Below the pieces are notes generated by a model. It was given only the letters and a program-made list of their open reading frames with translations, searched no databases and was not told the origin of the DNA. The position numbers and the translations under genes were made by a program. A DNA stretch of 64,000 bases from Pontibacter ruber (lineage in GTDB: Bacteria > Bacteroidota > Bacteroidia > Cytophagales > Hymenobacteraceae): positions 744,001-808,000 of the forward strand of contig NZ_JALPRR010000001.1 in assembly GCF_023630205.1 (NCBI RefSeq), read 5' to 3'. Positions 25,601 to 33,266 of the stretch are shown here, one piece after another. The first letter of the stretch is position 1. Each line of letters starts with the position of its first letter.

Positions 25601-26764
25601 ATGCCTCCTGCCCGCATACTTCCTACTATTGTGTTTGCACAGTTTGCAGGTACCTCGCTGTGGTTTGCCGGCAACGCGGTGCTGCCTGAGCTGCAACAGG
25701 CATTGCACTTACAAAGCGGAGCACTTGGCTTACTTACTTCGGCTGTGCAGTTGGGTTTTATCTCCGGCACGCTGGTATTTGCCTTCCTCTCCCTTGCCGA
25801 CCGTGTATCGCCGCGACTGCTTTTTCTGCTGTGCGCATTGCTCGGTGCAGGCACAAATGCATTGGTGGCATTTGTACCCCATAGCCTCACAAGCGTACTG
25901 TTGCTGCGTGGCCTTACGGGCTTTTTATTGGCAGGCATTTACCCGGTAGGCATGAAAATAGCGGCCAGTTGGTACAGCAGCGGACTGGGCAAGGCCATTG
26001 GCTACCTGGTAGGGGCACTGGTATTGGGCACAGCTTTCCCACACTTGCTCCGCGGGCTGGAGGCTTCGCTGCCCTGGCAACAGATCCTGCTGGCTGTTAG
26101 TGTGCTTGCCGCCACTGGTGGCGTTCTCCTTTACCTGCTCGTGCCTGATGGGCCATACTTAAGCAAGGGTGCAAAATTCCATTTCAGCAACATGCTGCAG
26201 GTGTTCCGTGCAAAAGAGTTCAGATCAGCGACGTTCGGGTACTTTGGCCACATGTGGGAGCTCTATACGTTTTGGGCCTTTGTACCTTTTATACTTGCCC
26301 TGGCTGCTCCACAGCTGCAAAGCAAGCAGGTATCGGTGTGGGCATTTTGGGTGATAGCGGCCGGTGCCGTGGGCTGTATTGGCGGAGGTTATCTCTCGCA
26401 AAAGTATGGCAGTGGCAAAGTAGCATTCTGGCAGTTGCTGTGCTCGGGTGTGTGCTGCCTGCTCTCAGTGGTGGTGCTACAGGTGCGGGAACCTCTTTTA
26501 TTGCTGCCATTCCTGCTGTTCTGGGGTGTGGTGGTGGCCGGCGATTCGCCGCAGCTTTCTACGCTTACTGCTAAAACCGCACCTCCGCAATTAGTAGGCA
26601 CCGCGCTTACCGTTGTTACTTCCATTGGCTTTGCCATTACGGTGGTAAGCATACAGCTGACTTCCTATTTGCTACAGGTGCTGCCTGCTCCTTATGTATT
26701 TGTGCTGCTCACGCCGGGCCCTGTACTGGGCCTGCTTTCATTGCGGCGCCTGCTCGGTAAATGA
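25601..26764 (+). CDS. MFS transporter
   Basis: 387-residue major-facilitator protein with about twelve helices. FAGTSLWFAGNAVLPEL at the start, the DRVSPRLLF loop between helices 2 and 3 (Asp and Arg in the place of the GxxxD.G.R motif A) and RGLTGFLLAGIYPVGMKI (about 107-124) are in family style. The second half is visible from about 215. The substrate cannot be assigned; nitrate/nitrite-like is unlikely because the nitrate signature is missing. It starts 164 bp after the hydrolase gene, no shared operon is needed. Confidence 0.85.
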   Translation: MPPARILPTIVFAQFAGTSLWFAGNAVLPELQQALHLQSGALGLLTSAVQLGFISGTLVFAFLSLADRVSPRLLFLLCALLGAGTNALVAFVPHSLTSVLLLRGLTGFLLAGIYPVGMKIAASWYSSGLGKAIGYLVGALVLGTAFPHLLRGLEASLPWQQILLAVSVLAATGGVLLYLLVPDGPYLSKGAKFHFSNMLQVFRAKEFRSATFGYFGHMWELYTFWAFVPFILALAAPQLQSKQVSVWAFWVIAAGAVGCIGGGYLSQKYGSGKVAFWQLLCSGVCCLLSVVVLQVREPLLLLPFLLFWGVVVAGDSPQLSTLTAKTAPPQLVGTALTVVTSIGFAITVVSIQLTSYLLQVLPAPYVFVLLTPGPVLGLLSLRRLLGK

Positions 26765-26790
26765 TTTATACTTGGTAACTAAGTATAAAC

Positions 26791-26823
26791 AGGAAGGGCG
26801 GCTCTTTACGGGCCGCCCTTCCT
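26791..26823. terminator. Bidirectional terminator between convergent genes
   Basis: AGGAAGGGCGGC / GCCGCCCTTCCT stem with an 9-nt loop. Serves the MFS gene on the plus strand and the lipoprotein gene on the minus strand. A second hairpin made of two inverted TTTATACTT/AAGTATAAA copies (26765-26789) precedes it. Confidence 0.8.
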
Positions 26824-26840
26824 GTTCAAAGCTTGTTTTT

Positions 26841-27269
26841 CTATTGAGCTTTCAGCTGCATTTCGCCTCCGGTTGCATCTTTCAGGCGCATTTCTTTATC
26901 TGTCAACTGCACCACATCGAAGTTTTCGGTTACGTCCTGACCTTCAAAGCGCAATGTCAGCTTTTTCGCTGCCTGATCGAAAGACCAGGTACCCGTCTCC
27001 AGGGAGCCGCCACCGCCCATGGCAAAACGGCCATCCGAGTAAAACTGCATGGTCTCTTCTTTCTCCTGCTCTGTCAGCTTGTCTTTTTCGCCGCTTGCCG
27101 TTAGCTCTTTCTTAGCCACCCAGGTCTTGCTGCTGGAGCCGGAGATCATGTTCTCGGTGCCTACTTTATCTTTCCCGCCACAGCTTGCCATCACAAACAC
27201 CAGCAACAGCGCCATCACGGCCTGCCACGAAGCCAATTGCCTCTTTAGATTCAGGTTCATATTCATCAT
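26841..27269 (-). CDS. Hypothetical lipoprotein, lipocalin-like
   Basis: 142-residue predicted lipoprotein. Signal region to lipobox MASC (Cys at about residue 29), then a small beta-rich domain: the Trp in SKTWVAKKE, the segment FYSDGRFAMGGGGSLETGTWSFDQ and repeating short strands resemble the lipocalin-like fold of many Bacteroidota lipoproteins. The start is uncertain among three Met codons within the first four residues. No partner gene suggests a role. Confidence 0.75.
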   Translation of the reverse strand: MMNMNLNLKRQLASWQAVMALLLVFVMASCGGKDKVGTENMISGSSSKTWVAKKELTASGEKDKLTEQEKEETMQFYSDGRFAMGGGGSLETGTWSFDQAAKKLTLRFEGQDVTENFDVVQLTDKEMRLKDATGGEMQLKAQ

Positions 27270-27484
27270 AGTTTTAAGTTGTACATCGCATTTTCATAGC
27301 GCTTGTTACTGCGCCGAGTTTGAGTGATTACGGCAAAAACTTCTTAAGAGTTGGTTCCTGCAGTTCGGCTTAGCCCCCTTCATCACGGGCACAACTAACT
27401 GCACTATGCGGCGTATTATCTTATGCAGCAAGCCCTTACTTTGGCTGCTGTTTTACACGAAGTTTGACTTAAAAAGATACTGAT
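27270..27484. other. Spacer between divergent genes
   Basis: 215 bp between the lipoprotein (minus) and LysM (plus) genes. Mixed composition; GAAGTTTG at 27459-27466 is a weak TAnnTTTG-like candidate for the LysM gene. No other signal seen. Confidence 0.35.
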
Positions 27485-27793
27485 ATGGGATTGCGCGATT
27501 TCTTTAAAAAAGGCAAAGAGGAGCCAGTAAAAGGCACCGACCAGGTTAAGACCACAGCCGGACAGTCTGCCGACCATTCTTTTTTTACAAAGAAGGACGA
27601 GCAGCAGGTTACAGACCCTAACGTACACCAGGATGTGTACACCGTACAAAGCGGCGATTCGCTGTCCAAAATTGCTAAGAAGCACTATGGCGACAGGAAC
27701 TCCTGGAGAAGAATTTATGACGCTAACAAGCAAACCATCGGCGACAACCCGGACCTGATCCGCCCTGGACAGCGCCTGGTGATTCCGAGATAG
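27485..27793 (+). CDS. Small LysM-domain protein
   Basis: 102-residue protein without a clear signal peptide. Residues 1-50 are a charged, probably disordered N-terminus; residues about 52-101 are a LysM domain (VYTVQSGDSLSKIAKKHYGD, then IYDANKQTIGDNPDLIRPGQRLVIP), a peptidoglycan-binding module. The layout recalls the C-terminal half of the potassium-binding protein Kbp/YgaU without its BON domain. A stand-alone LysM protein lacking an export signal may be cytoplasmic or exported by an unrecognised route. Confidence 0.8.
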   Translation: MGLRDFFKKGKEEPVKGTDQVKTTAGQSADHSFFTKKDEQQVTDPNVHQDVYTVQSGDSLSKIAKKHYGDRNSWRRIYDANKQTIGDNPDLIRPGQRLVIPR

Positions 27794-27812
27794 GTAAGTA
27801 TAAAAAGAAAAG

Positions 27813-27849
27813 AAAACAGCCGGCTTCTGCGTTGAGGCCGGCTGTTTTT
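27813..27849. terminator. Terminator after the LysM gene
   Basis: ACAGCCGGC / GCCGGCTGT stem with a 13-nt loop, flanked by A-run and T-run, so it can work for both the LysM gene and the convergent MORN/TonB-C gene. Confidence 0.8.
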
Positions 27850-27866
27850 GTATTAGCTTTTATCTG

Positions 27867-29129
27867 TTAATGGGTTGGTAACTGAGGCCTGTACTGATAA
27901 CGCTGCGCATTGAACTCATCCTCTTGTTCAGGCATAAAGTAGTGGTTCTTAACTCGTATTGGTATCACCACCCTTGCCTCAACAGGTTTCCCCTTATAAG
28001 TTGCAGGATCCCAAGCAGGCATCTTGTGGATCATTTTCAAAACGTTTTCATCCAGTATAGGATCCAGGCCTTTCATGATAGAGGGTTTTACGGCTTTCCC
28101 ATGCGCATCTACGGTAAAGGATACCACAACCGTACCTTCTAACTTCTGGTTACCGAGTCGTTCGGGGAACTTCAGATTTGCCTGTATATAGCTCTCCATG
28201 TTTCGCTTGAAAACAGGTTGTATCGTGGGCAAACCATACTCTAATGTATCTGCGCCGGCTTCAAATTTCTGCACGATTTTATAGTAATGTTTTGTGGTAG
28301 TCTTCAGCTTCTTATCTACTTCCACTTTTTGCACTTCACTTTTGATGATGTCAGCAATAACAGGATATCCCTGTTGATAATAAGCCCGGTCCGGATGCCA
28401 GGCTTCCATATTTGTCAAATGCTTGGGTTCCGGCTCGACAACAAATCTATTCCCAAACGTATACCGCTCTTTCTTCTTACCTTGTTCATAAATTGTTCCC
28501 TCCACCATTATACCTGCTTCGTTAAACGTCTGACGCGCCTGCACTTCACCACCAACGGGCCCATACGTCCACTCTCCTGCCTGGAGTCCGTCTTTATAAA
28601 GGCCCTGCATGATCATTTTCTGCCCTTTCTCACCAAGAGTTACAGCTGTATAGATACCGTTCCCGTCTTTTATGGTCTGCTCGCCTTTTTCGTTCCAGAA
28701 GCTTAGTAGCCGGTTATTTTTTTCTTCAAAATCAACCACCATAAGCGGTTTGCCATCAGGCCACCAAAACTCCCATTGCTCAACGTGATTCCTGCCATCA
28801 AATCTTCCTCGGCAGTCCAATTGCCCGTTTGGATAATAGAAGCTCCAGGTTCCCCACTTTTTGCCCTGGGCGTAAGCTCCCTCCGCAAGCACCACATTGT
28901 TGGCATAGTAATCTTTTACTTTACCGTTAAAAAGCGGCCTGCTCAGATTTTCAATACTCCTTAAGGAATCAGGGAAGTAAGCTACCCGTTTGTAAACCGC
29001 AGCCTCTGGTTTAGTTATCTCCCATTTTGCATTATAAGTTATCAACACAGGTTTATAAGACTCATACCCATTTAGCTGCGCAAAAGAGGACTGTGAAATG
29101 AAGAAAAGAAAGAGTAAAAAGTGTTTCAT
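27867..29129 (-). CDS. Exported MORN-repeat protein with C-terminal TonB-like domain
   Basis: 420 residues from the ATG at 29129. An in-frame ATG 12 codons upstream makes a longer hydrophobic start but is less typical. A signal peptide covers about residues 1-18 (SSFAQ). Residues about 55-240 contain a series of MORN/YwqK-type repeats (YYANNVVLAEGAYAQGKK, FYPNGQLDCRGRFDGRN and later copies). The C-terminal about 100 residues match the TonB C-terminal domain (FPERLGNQKLEGTVVVSFTV, with a conserved Trp-Asp in MPAWDPATYKGKPV). With a cleavable signal instead of an N-terminal anchor it cannot act as a classical TonB. Confidence 0.78.
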   Translation of the reverse strand: MKHFLLFLFFISQSSFAQLNGYESYKPVLITYNAKWEITKPEAAVYKRVAYFPDSLRSIENLSRPLFNGKVKDYYANNVVLAEGAYAQGKKWGTWSFYYPNGQLDCRGRFDGRNHVEQWEFWWPDGKPLMVVDFEEKNNRLLSFWNEKGEQTIKDGNGIYTAVTLGEKGQKMIMQGLYKDGLQAGEWTYGPVGGEVQARQTFNEAGIMVEGTIYEQGKKKERYTFGNRFVVEPEPKHLTNMEAWHPDRAYYQQGYPVIADIIKSEVQKVEVDKKLKTTTKHYYKIVQKFEAGADTLEYGLPTIQPVFKRNMESYIQANLKFPERLGNQKLEGTVVVSFTVDAHGKAVKPSIMKGLDPILDENVLKMIHKMPAWDPATYKGKPVEARVVIPIRVKNHYFMPEQEDEFNAQRYQYRPQLPTH

Positions 29130-29166
29130 AAATGCAATTGAAATCAAAGCACCAAAAATAAACAAA

Positions 29167-29202
29167 AAAGCCCGCCGGACTACAAAAGTCCGGCGGGCTT
29201 TT
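29167..29202. terminator. Bidirectional-looking terminator downstream of ndk
   Basis: AAAGCCCGCCGGACT / AGTCCGGCGGGCTTT, a 15-bp perfect stem with a 6-nt loop, flanked by A and T runs. On the minus strand it terminates ndk (stop at 29229), 27 bp after the stop. Confidence 0.85.
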
Positions 29203-29228
29203 AATCAATAAGTATACTTTGCTACGGC

Positions 29229-29648
29229 TTAGAAACGCTCGTCAGCAGAGAAGAAGAAATCGCCTTCGATCTGCGCGTTCTCGTCAGAGTCAGAACCGTG
29301 TACCGCGTTTGCCTCGATAGACTTGGCGTATACTTTACGGATAGTGCCTTCTTCTGCCTGAGCAGGGTTGGTAGCACCGATCAGCTTACGGAAATCTTCA
29401 ACAGCGTTGTTTTTCTCCAGGATCATCGCCACGATCGGGCCGGATGACATATATTTTACCAGGTCTCCGTAAAAAGGACGCTCCTTGTGTACTTCGTAGA
29501 ACTTACCGGCACGCTCCTCAGTCAGTCTAGTTTTCTTCATCGCCACAATGCGGAAGCCGCCCTCTTCGATCATCTTAGTAATGCCGCCAATGTGGTTTTC
29601 AGCCACTGCATCCGGCTTAATCATAGTGAATGTGATGTTTCCAGCCAT
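29229..29648 (-). CDS. ndk: Nucleoside diphosphate kinase
   Basis: Transfers the gamma phosphate of ATP to NDPs through a phospho-His. 139 residues, the standard size. The N-terminal [10 protein letters not shown] is canonical, and the active-site His is His117 in [12 protein letters not shown]. Gene alone, with its own promoter element at 29692-29699 and terminator at 29167. No anomaly. Confidence 0.97.
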   Translation of the reverse strand: MAGNITFTMIKPDAVAENHIGGITKMIEEGGFRIVAMKKTRLTEERAGKFYEVHKERPFYGDLVKYMSSGPIVAMILEKNNAVEDFRKLIGATNPAQAEEGTIRKVYAKSIEANAVHGSDSDENAQIEGDFFFSADERF

Positions 29649-29691
29649 GTCTGTTTTATTTATTTGTTTATAGTTCTTCCTTTAGAAGCTG

Positions 29692-29699
29692 CAAAAGTA
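29692..29699 (-). promoter_or_regulatory. -7 promoter element for ndk
   Basis: TACTTTTG on the minus strand, exact TAnnTTTG, 43 bp upstream of the ATG. The same sequence and same 43-bp distance as for scpA. Confidence 0.5.
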
Positions 29700-29907
29700 G
29701 CGCATTTAGGTTAAATCTTACATTTTTTGTTTATACTTTCTCATCGGCTCCTGGTCTGCGCTGGCTCTTGCGGCTTAAATAAAGCCTATCTGTGTGCTGC
29801 TAACACAGCTTCTGAAAGCGTCTAAAACTGTATTTTATTGCTTTAGAAGTTATTTCTTCAGAAATTCGCGCCTTATATCCTTATTAATCAGAGGATTTAT
29901 ACTTAGT

Positions 29908-30930
29908 ATGCACGATATCAACGCTCTGAAAGAGCTTCTGCAGGAACCTAAAGAGGTGATGATCACCACACACCACAAGCCGGACGCCGATGCGCTGGGT
30001 TCTTCTCTGGGTTTGGCAGGCTACCTTAAAAAGAAAGGCCACCGTGTAACCGTGATCACGCCGTCCGACTATCCGAACTTCCTGGCGTGGATGCCGGGCA
30101 ACGAGGATGTGATCGTGTACTCGGATAACAACGACGCGCTGGTACAACGGATCATCAACGAATCGCAGGTGATCTTTTGCCTCGACTTCAACAACCTCTC
30201 CCGCATCAACGAGATGGGCGAGTACATCCGCCAGGCCAAAGGCACCAAGGTACTTGTTGACCACCACCTGCAGCCGGAAAGCTTTGCTGACCTGAACTAC
30301 TCCAACACCAATGCTGCCGCTACCGCCGAGCTGGTGTATGACCTGATCAAAGCGATGGGCGACGGCGACCTGATCGATACAAACATCGGGGAGTGCCTGT
30401 ATGCCGGCATTATGACCGATACCGGTTCTTTCCGCCATCCGAGTACTTCGAAGAACGTGCACCTGATCATTGCAGACCTGCTGCACATCGGGGTGAACAC
30501 TTCCAACATTCACCGCCTGATCTACGACAGCTCTTCAGAACTGCGCCTGCGCTTCCTGGGGTATGCACTGAAAGATAAACTGGTGGTGCTGCCGGAGTAT
30601 CATACGGCTTATATTGCCATCACGGCAGATGAGCTGAAGGCCTACGATTCGAAAACAGGCGATACCGAAGGCCTGGTTAACTTTGCCCTATCGATTGAAG
30701 GCATTGTTTTTGCAGCCGTGATCATCGATCGCACACAGGCCGTGAAGATGTCGTTCCGCTCGGTAGGCGACTTCTCGGTAAATGAGTTTGCCCGCCAGCA
30801 CTTCAACGGCGGCGGACACCGCAATGCAGCCGGCGGCATGTCGCTGGAGCCGCTGGATGCCGTTGTAGCCAAATTCGAAAGCCTGTTGCCGCAGTACAAA
30901 GAGCAGCTGGCCAATTCTGTTAATAAGTAA
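29908..30930 (+). CDS. DHH/DHHA1 phosphoesterase, NrnA-like
   Basis: 340 residues from the ATG at 29908; the frame is open 38 codons upstream but that part is not protein-like. HHKPDADALGSSLG at about 21-34 is the first DHH metal motif, DHH in LVDHHLQPE at about 120 the signature triplet, TDTGSF (about 173) a further metal region, and GGGHRNAAGG (about 305-314) the DHHA1 substrate motif. NrnA-type enzymes degrade nanoRNA and 3'-phosphoadenosine-5'-phosphate; the two activities cannot be told apart from sequence. A FKBP gene follows after 23 bp. Confidence 0.9.
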   Translation: MHDINALKELLQEPKEVMITTHHKPDADALGSSLGLAGYLKKKGHRVTVITPSDYPNFLAWMPGNEDVIVYSDNNDALVQRIINESQVIFCLDFNNLSRINEMGEYIRQAKGTKVLVDHHLQPESFADLNYSNTNAAATAELVYDLIKAMGDGDLIDTNIGECLYAGIMTDTGSFRHPSTSKNVHLIIADLLHIGVNTSNIHRLIYDSSSELRLRFLGYALKDKLVVLPEYHTAYIAITADELKAYDSKTGDTEGLVNFALSIEGIVFAAVIIDRTQAVKMSFRSVGDFSVNEFARQHFNGGGHRNAAGGMSLEPLDAVVAKFESLLPQYKEQLANSVNK

Positions 30931-30953
30931 TAAATAACACCAATCTATAATCC

Positions 30954-31910
30954 ATGTTCTCTAAAACAACTAAGTTTTTGTTGCCGGTACTGGCCGGTGC
31001 ACTGTTGCTGCAGTCTTGCGGCAAAAAAGACGAATTCCATACGACGGCTAATGGCCTGACTTATAAAATTTATAAGCAGAACGAAGATGGCAAGTATGAG
31101 CCAAAAGGCGAAGTAGCTGCCAACGATACAACCGGTGCCCGTATTGGCCAGGTAGTAACCATGCACATGTCTTACCGCAATGCCAACGACTCTGTGCTGT
31201 TCAACTCACGCGACCAGAAGCAACCGATCATGATCCCGGTGATGGAGCCAACATTCAAAGGCAGCCTGGAAGAAGCCCTTACTATGATGGCACCTGGCGA
31301 CAGCGGTATCTTCAAGATCAACGCCGACTCCCTGTTCACCAAAACATTTGGCCAGCCGCTTCCTCCGTTCATCAAATCCGGTACTGACCTGACGTTCTTT
31401 ATCAAAGCTGAGAAAGTACAATCGAAAGAGGCTGCCATTGCCGACCAGCAGAAAATGATGGAAGAGCAGATGAAAGGCGCTCAGGAGCGTGCTGAAAAGC
31501 AGATTAAAGTAGACGACGCTAAAATTCAGGAGTACATCAAGGCCAACAACCTGCAGAACGTACAGAAGACCGAGTCTGGCGTATACTATGTAGTAACGCA
31601 GCAAGGCAAAGGCGCACAAGCCAAAGCCGGCGACATGGTATCGGTGCACTACAAAGGCACCTTCCTGGATGGCAAAGAATTTGACTCTTCTTACAACAAC
31701 CCAATGTCTGGTGGTCAGCCGTTCCAGTTCCCGCTGGGCCAGGGCCAGGTGATCCGTGGCTGGGATGAAGGCATTGCCCAACTGAAAGAAGGCAGCAAAG
31801 CAATATTGCTGATCCCGTCTCCGTTGGCTTATGGCGAGCAGGCACGCGGCGAGCAGATGCCGGCCAACTCTATCCTGCGCTTCGATGTGGAGCTGGTAGA
31901 CATCAAATAA
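30954..31910 (+). CDS. FKBP-type peptidyl-prolyl isomerase, lipoprotein (two domains)
   Basis: 318-residue predicted lipoprotein (lipobox LQSC, Cys at about residue 22). The C-terminal FKBP domain (about 215-318) is canonical: VSVHYKGTFLDGKEFDSSY, GQVIRGWDEGIAQLKEGSKAILLIPS and YG. A first, diverged FKBP-like domain appears between about 35 and 150 (YKIYKQNEDG..., HMSYRNANDSVLFNS..., ALTMMAPGDSGIFKI), joined by a Gln/Glu/Lys-rich helical linker. It would fold exported proteins in the periplasm or at the outer membrane. A second FKBP gene follows 31 bp on; the two look like a pair from duplication. Confidence 0.9.
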   Translation: MFSKTTKFLLPVLAGALLLQSCGKKDEFHTTANGLTYKIYKQNEDGKYEPKGEVAANDTTGARIGQVVTMHMSYRNANDSVLFNSRDQKQPIMIPVMEPTFKGSLEEALTMMAPGDSGIFKINADSLFTKTFGQPLPPFIKSGTDLTFFIKAEKVQSKEAAIADQQKMMEEQMKGAQERAEKQIKVDDAKIQEYIKANNLQNVQKTESGVYYVVTQQGKGAQAKAGDMVSVHYKGTFLDGKEFDSSYNNPMSGGQPFQFPLGQGQVIRGWDEGIAQLKEGSKAILLIPSPLAYGEQARGEQMPANSILRFDVELVDIK

Positions 31911-31941
31911 TAAAAGCAACAGCACCTAATTCCCTTTACCC

Positions 31942-32484
31942 ATGAGCTTACATACCTTTAAAAACCAACTGGCAAAAGGAAGCACCCTGCTGAAGGTGGC
32001 GCTCTTCCTGCTAACGCTTGCTACTTTTTCTGCCTGCGACGACAAAAGTCTGGATGATTATTACTTCGACTACGAAGGACAGAAAAAGATAGACGAGGAA
32101 GTGATCCGGAAGTATTTCCGCACCAACAACGTCGACACGACGCAGGTAGTCAGAACTGCTACCGGGTTATACTATCTCAAAACAAAAGAAGGTACCGGCC
32201 CCCAGGCAGAAATGGGTAAGTTTGTTGATGTGAAGTATATTGGCAGACTTACTAATGGTCAGAAGTTTGATTCTTCCTATGATAGAGGTGATGTATTTTC
32301 TTTTCAGGTGGGTGCCGGAAGGGTAATTAAAGGTTGGGACGAAGGTCTGCAATTAATGAAAGAAGGGGAAGAAGCAACATTATTCATACCTTCCCACCTG
32401 GGTTATGGACCTCAGGGATCTTACCCGACAATACCACCAAGTGCAGTATTGGTCTTTGAAATTGAGTTGGTAAAAGTCCGTTAG
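31942..32484 (+). CDS. FKBP-type peptidyl-prolyl isomerase, lipoprotein (one domain)
   Basis: 180 residues. The signal and lipobox FSAC (Cys about residue 33) are followed by one FKBP domain (about 80-180: VDVKYIGRLTNGQKFDSSY..., GRVIKGWDEGLQLMKEGEEATLFIPSHLGYG). From about 32180 onward the DNA turns AT-rich (GATGTATTTTC, TTGGTAAAAG) compared with the N-terminal half and with neighbours. The frame is intact. It sits 31 bp after the two-domain FKBP gene and ends before a strong terminator. Confidence 0.9.
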   Translation: MSLHTFKNQLAKGSTLLKVALFLLTLATFSACDDKSLDDYYFDYEGQKKIDEEVIRKYFRTNNVDTTQVVRTATGLYYLKTKEGTGPQAEMGKFVDVKYIGRLTNGQKFDSSYDRGDVFSFQVGAGRVIKGWDEGLQLMKEGEEATLFIPSHLGYGPQGSYPTIPPSAVLVFEIELVKVR

Positions 32485-32510
32485 GAACGAACTATAAACG
32501 ACCTGATACA

Positions 32511-32545
32511 AAAGGGGGCGTTGCTGTTAGCAACGCCCCCTTTTC
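32511..32545. terminator. Terminator between convergent FKBP and recO genes
   Basis: AAAGGGGGCGTTGCT / AGCAACGCCCCCTTT perfect 15-bp stem, loop of 4-5 nt, with T-run after (TTCTTTTT). Bidirectional in shape. Confidence 0.88.
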
Positions 32546-32555
32546 TTTTTATACT

Positions 32556-33266
32556 TTAAGACAGCACTTCCGAAAGTATAGCCAGCGACTTTATCTCGCC
32601 CAGGTGGTCTACGTGCAGCTGGTAGTAGCGGATGAGGATGCCCAGCAGCTCGCGGCGTATCTTCCCGTTCGGGATGTTGGCCTGCTCCGGCGTGCGCAGC
32701 AGCTGATCAAAGTATACTTCGTAGGCCTGCAGCGTGAGCACCGGCGGCGCAGAGGTCAGCGCCTGTGCATTCGGCGAGAAGGCCACTTGTTCCACGATCT
32801 CGGTTCCGGAGCTTGGCCCAAAGCCCAGGTGGTGACTCAGGTGTAGCAGAAACATCAAATGGAAGTTCTCAAAATGTTCCTCCTGCTCATCAAACTCAAT
32901 CATGGCGTTGTACAGAAAGTGGAACAGCGCCGGGTTCTCCTCCTCTTCCTTTACCGTGCGGGCTACTATCTCCGACAAAAACAACAGCATGCTGCTCTTC
33001 CGGATATCGAACGGTATGGTAGCAAAAGGATAGGCAATTTTATACTCCGACATGCGCGTGAGCCCGCCTCTGTGCGAAGTATACACCACCATATCGAGCA
33101 AGGTGAAGGGCTGGAACAGCGCCATGCGCGAGCCAGGGCCCTTCTTACGCACACTGTTTACGATGTACGACTGCAGGCCGAGTTGCTCGGTATAGATCTT
33201 GGTGATGATGGACGTTTCGCGGAACTTCATGTAGTTCAGCACGATGCCTCTTGTTTTAACTAGCAT
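32556..33266 (-). CDS. recO: DNA repair protein RecO
   Basis: Recombination mediator that loads RecA with RecR. 236 residues with the N-terminal OB-fold (about 1-80: MLVKTRGIVLNYMKFRETS, SYIVNSVRKKG) and a helical C-terminus. There are no Cys residues at all, so the zinc finger found in E. coli-type RecO is absent. The start ATG (33266-33264) directly follows the porZ stop with no gap, so the two genes are likely translationally coupled. Lies last in a tdk-porZ-recO run. Confidence 0.9.
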   Translation of the reverse strand: MLVKTRGIVLNYMKFRETSIITKIYTEQLGLQSYIVNSVRKKGPGSRMALFQPFTLLDMVVYTSHRGGLTRMSEYKIAYPFATIPFDIRKSSMLLFLSEIVARTVKEEEENPALFHFLYNAMIEFDEQEEHFENFHLMFLLHLSHHLGFGPSSGTEIVEQVAFSPNAQALTSAPPVLTLQAYEVYFDQLLRTPEQANIPNGKIRRELLGILIRYYQLHVDHLGEIKSLAILSEVLS

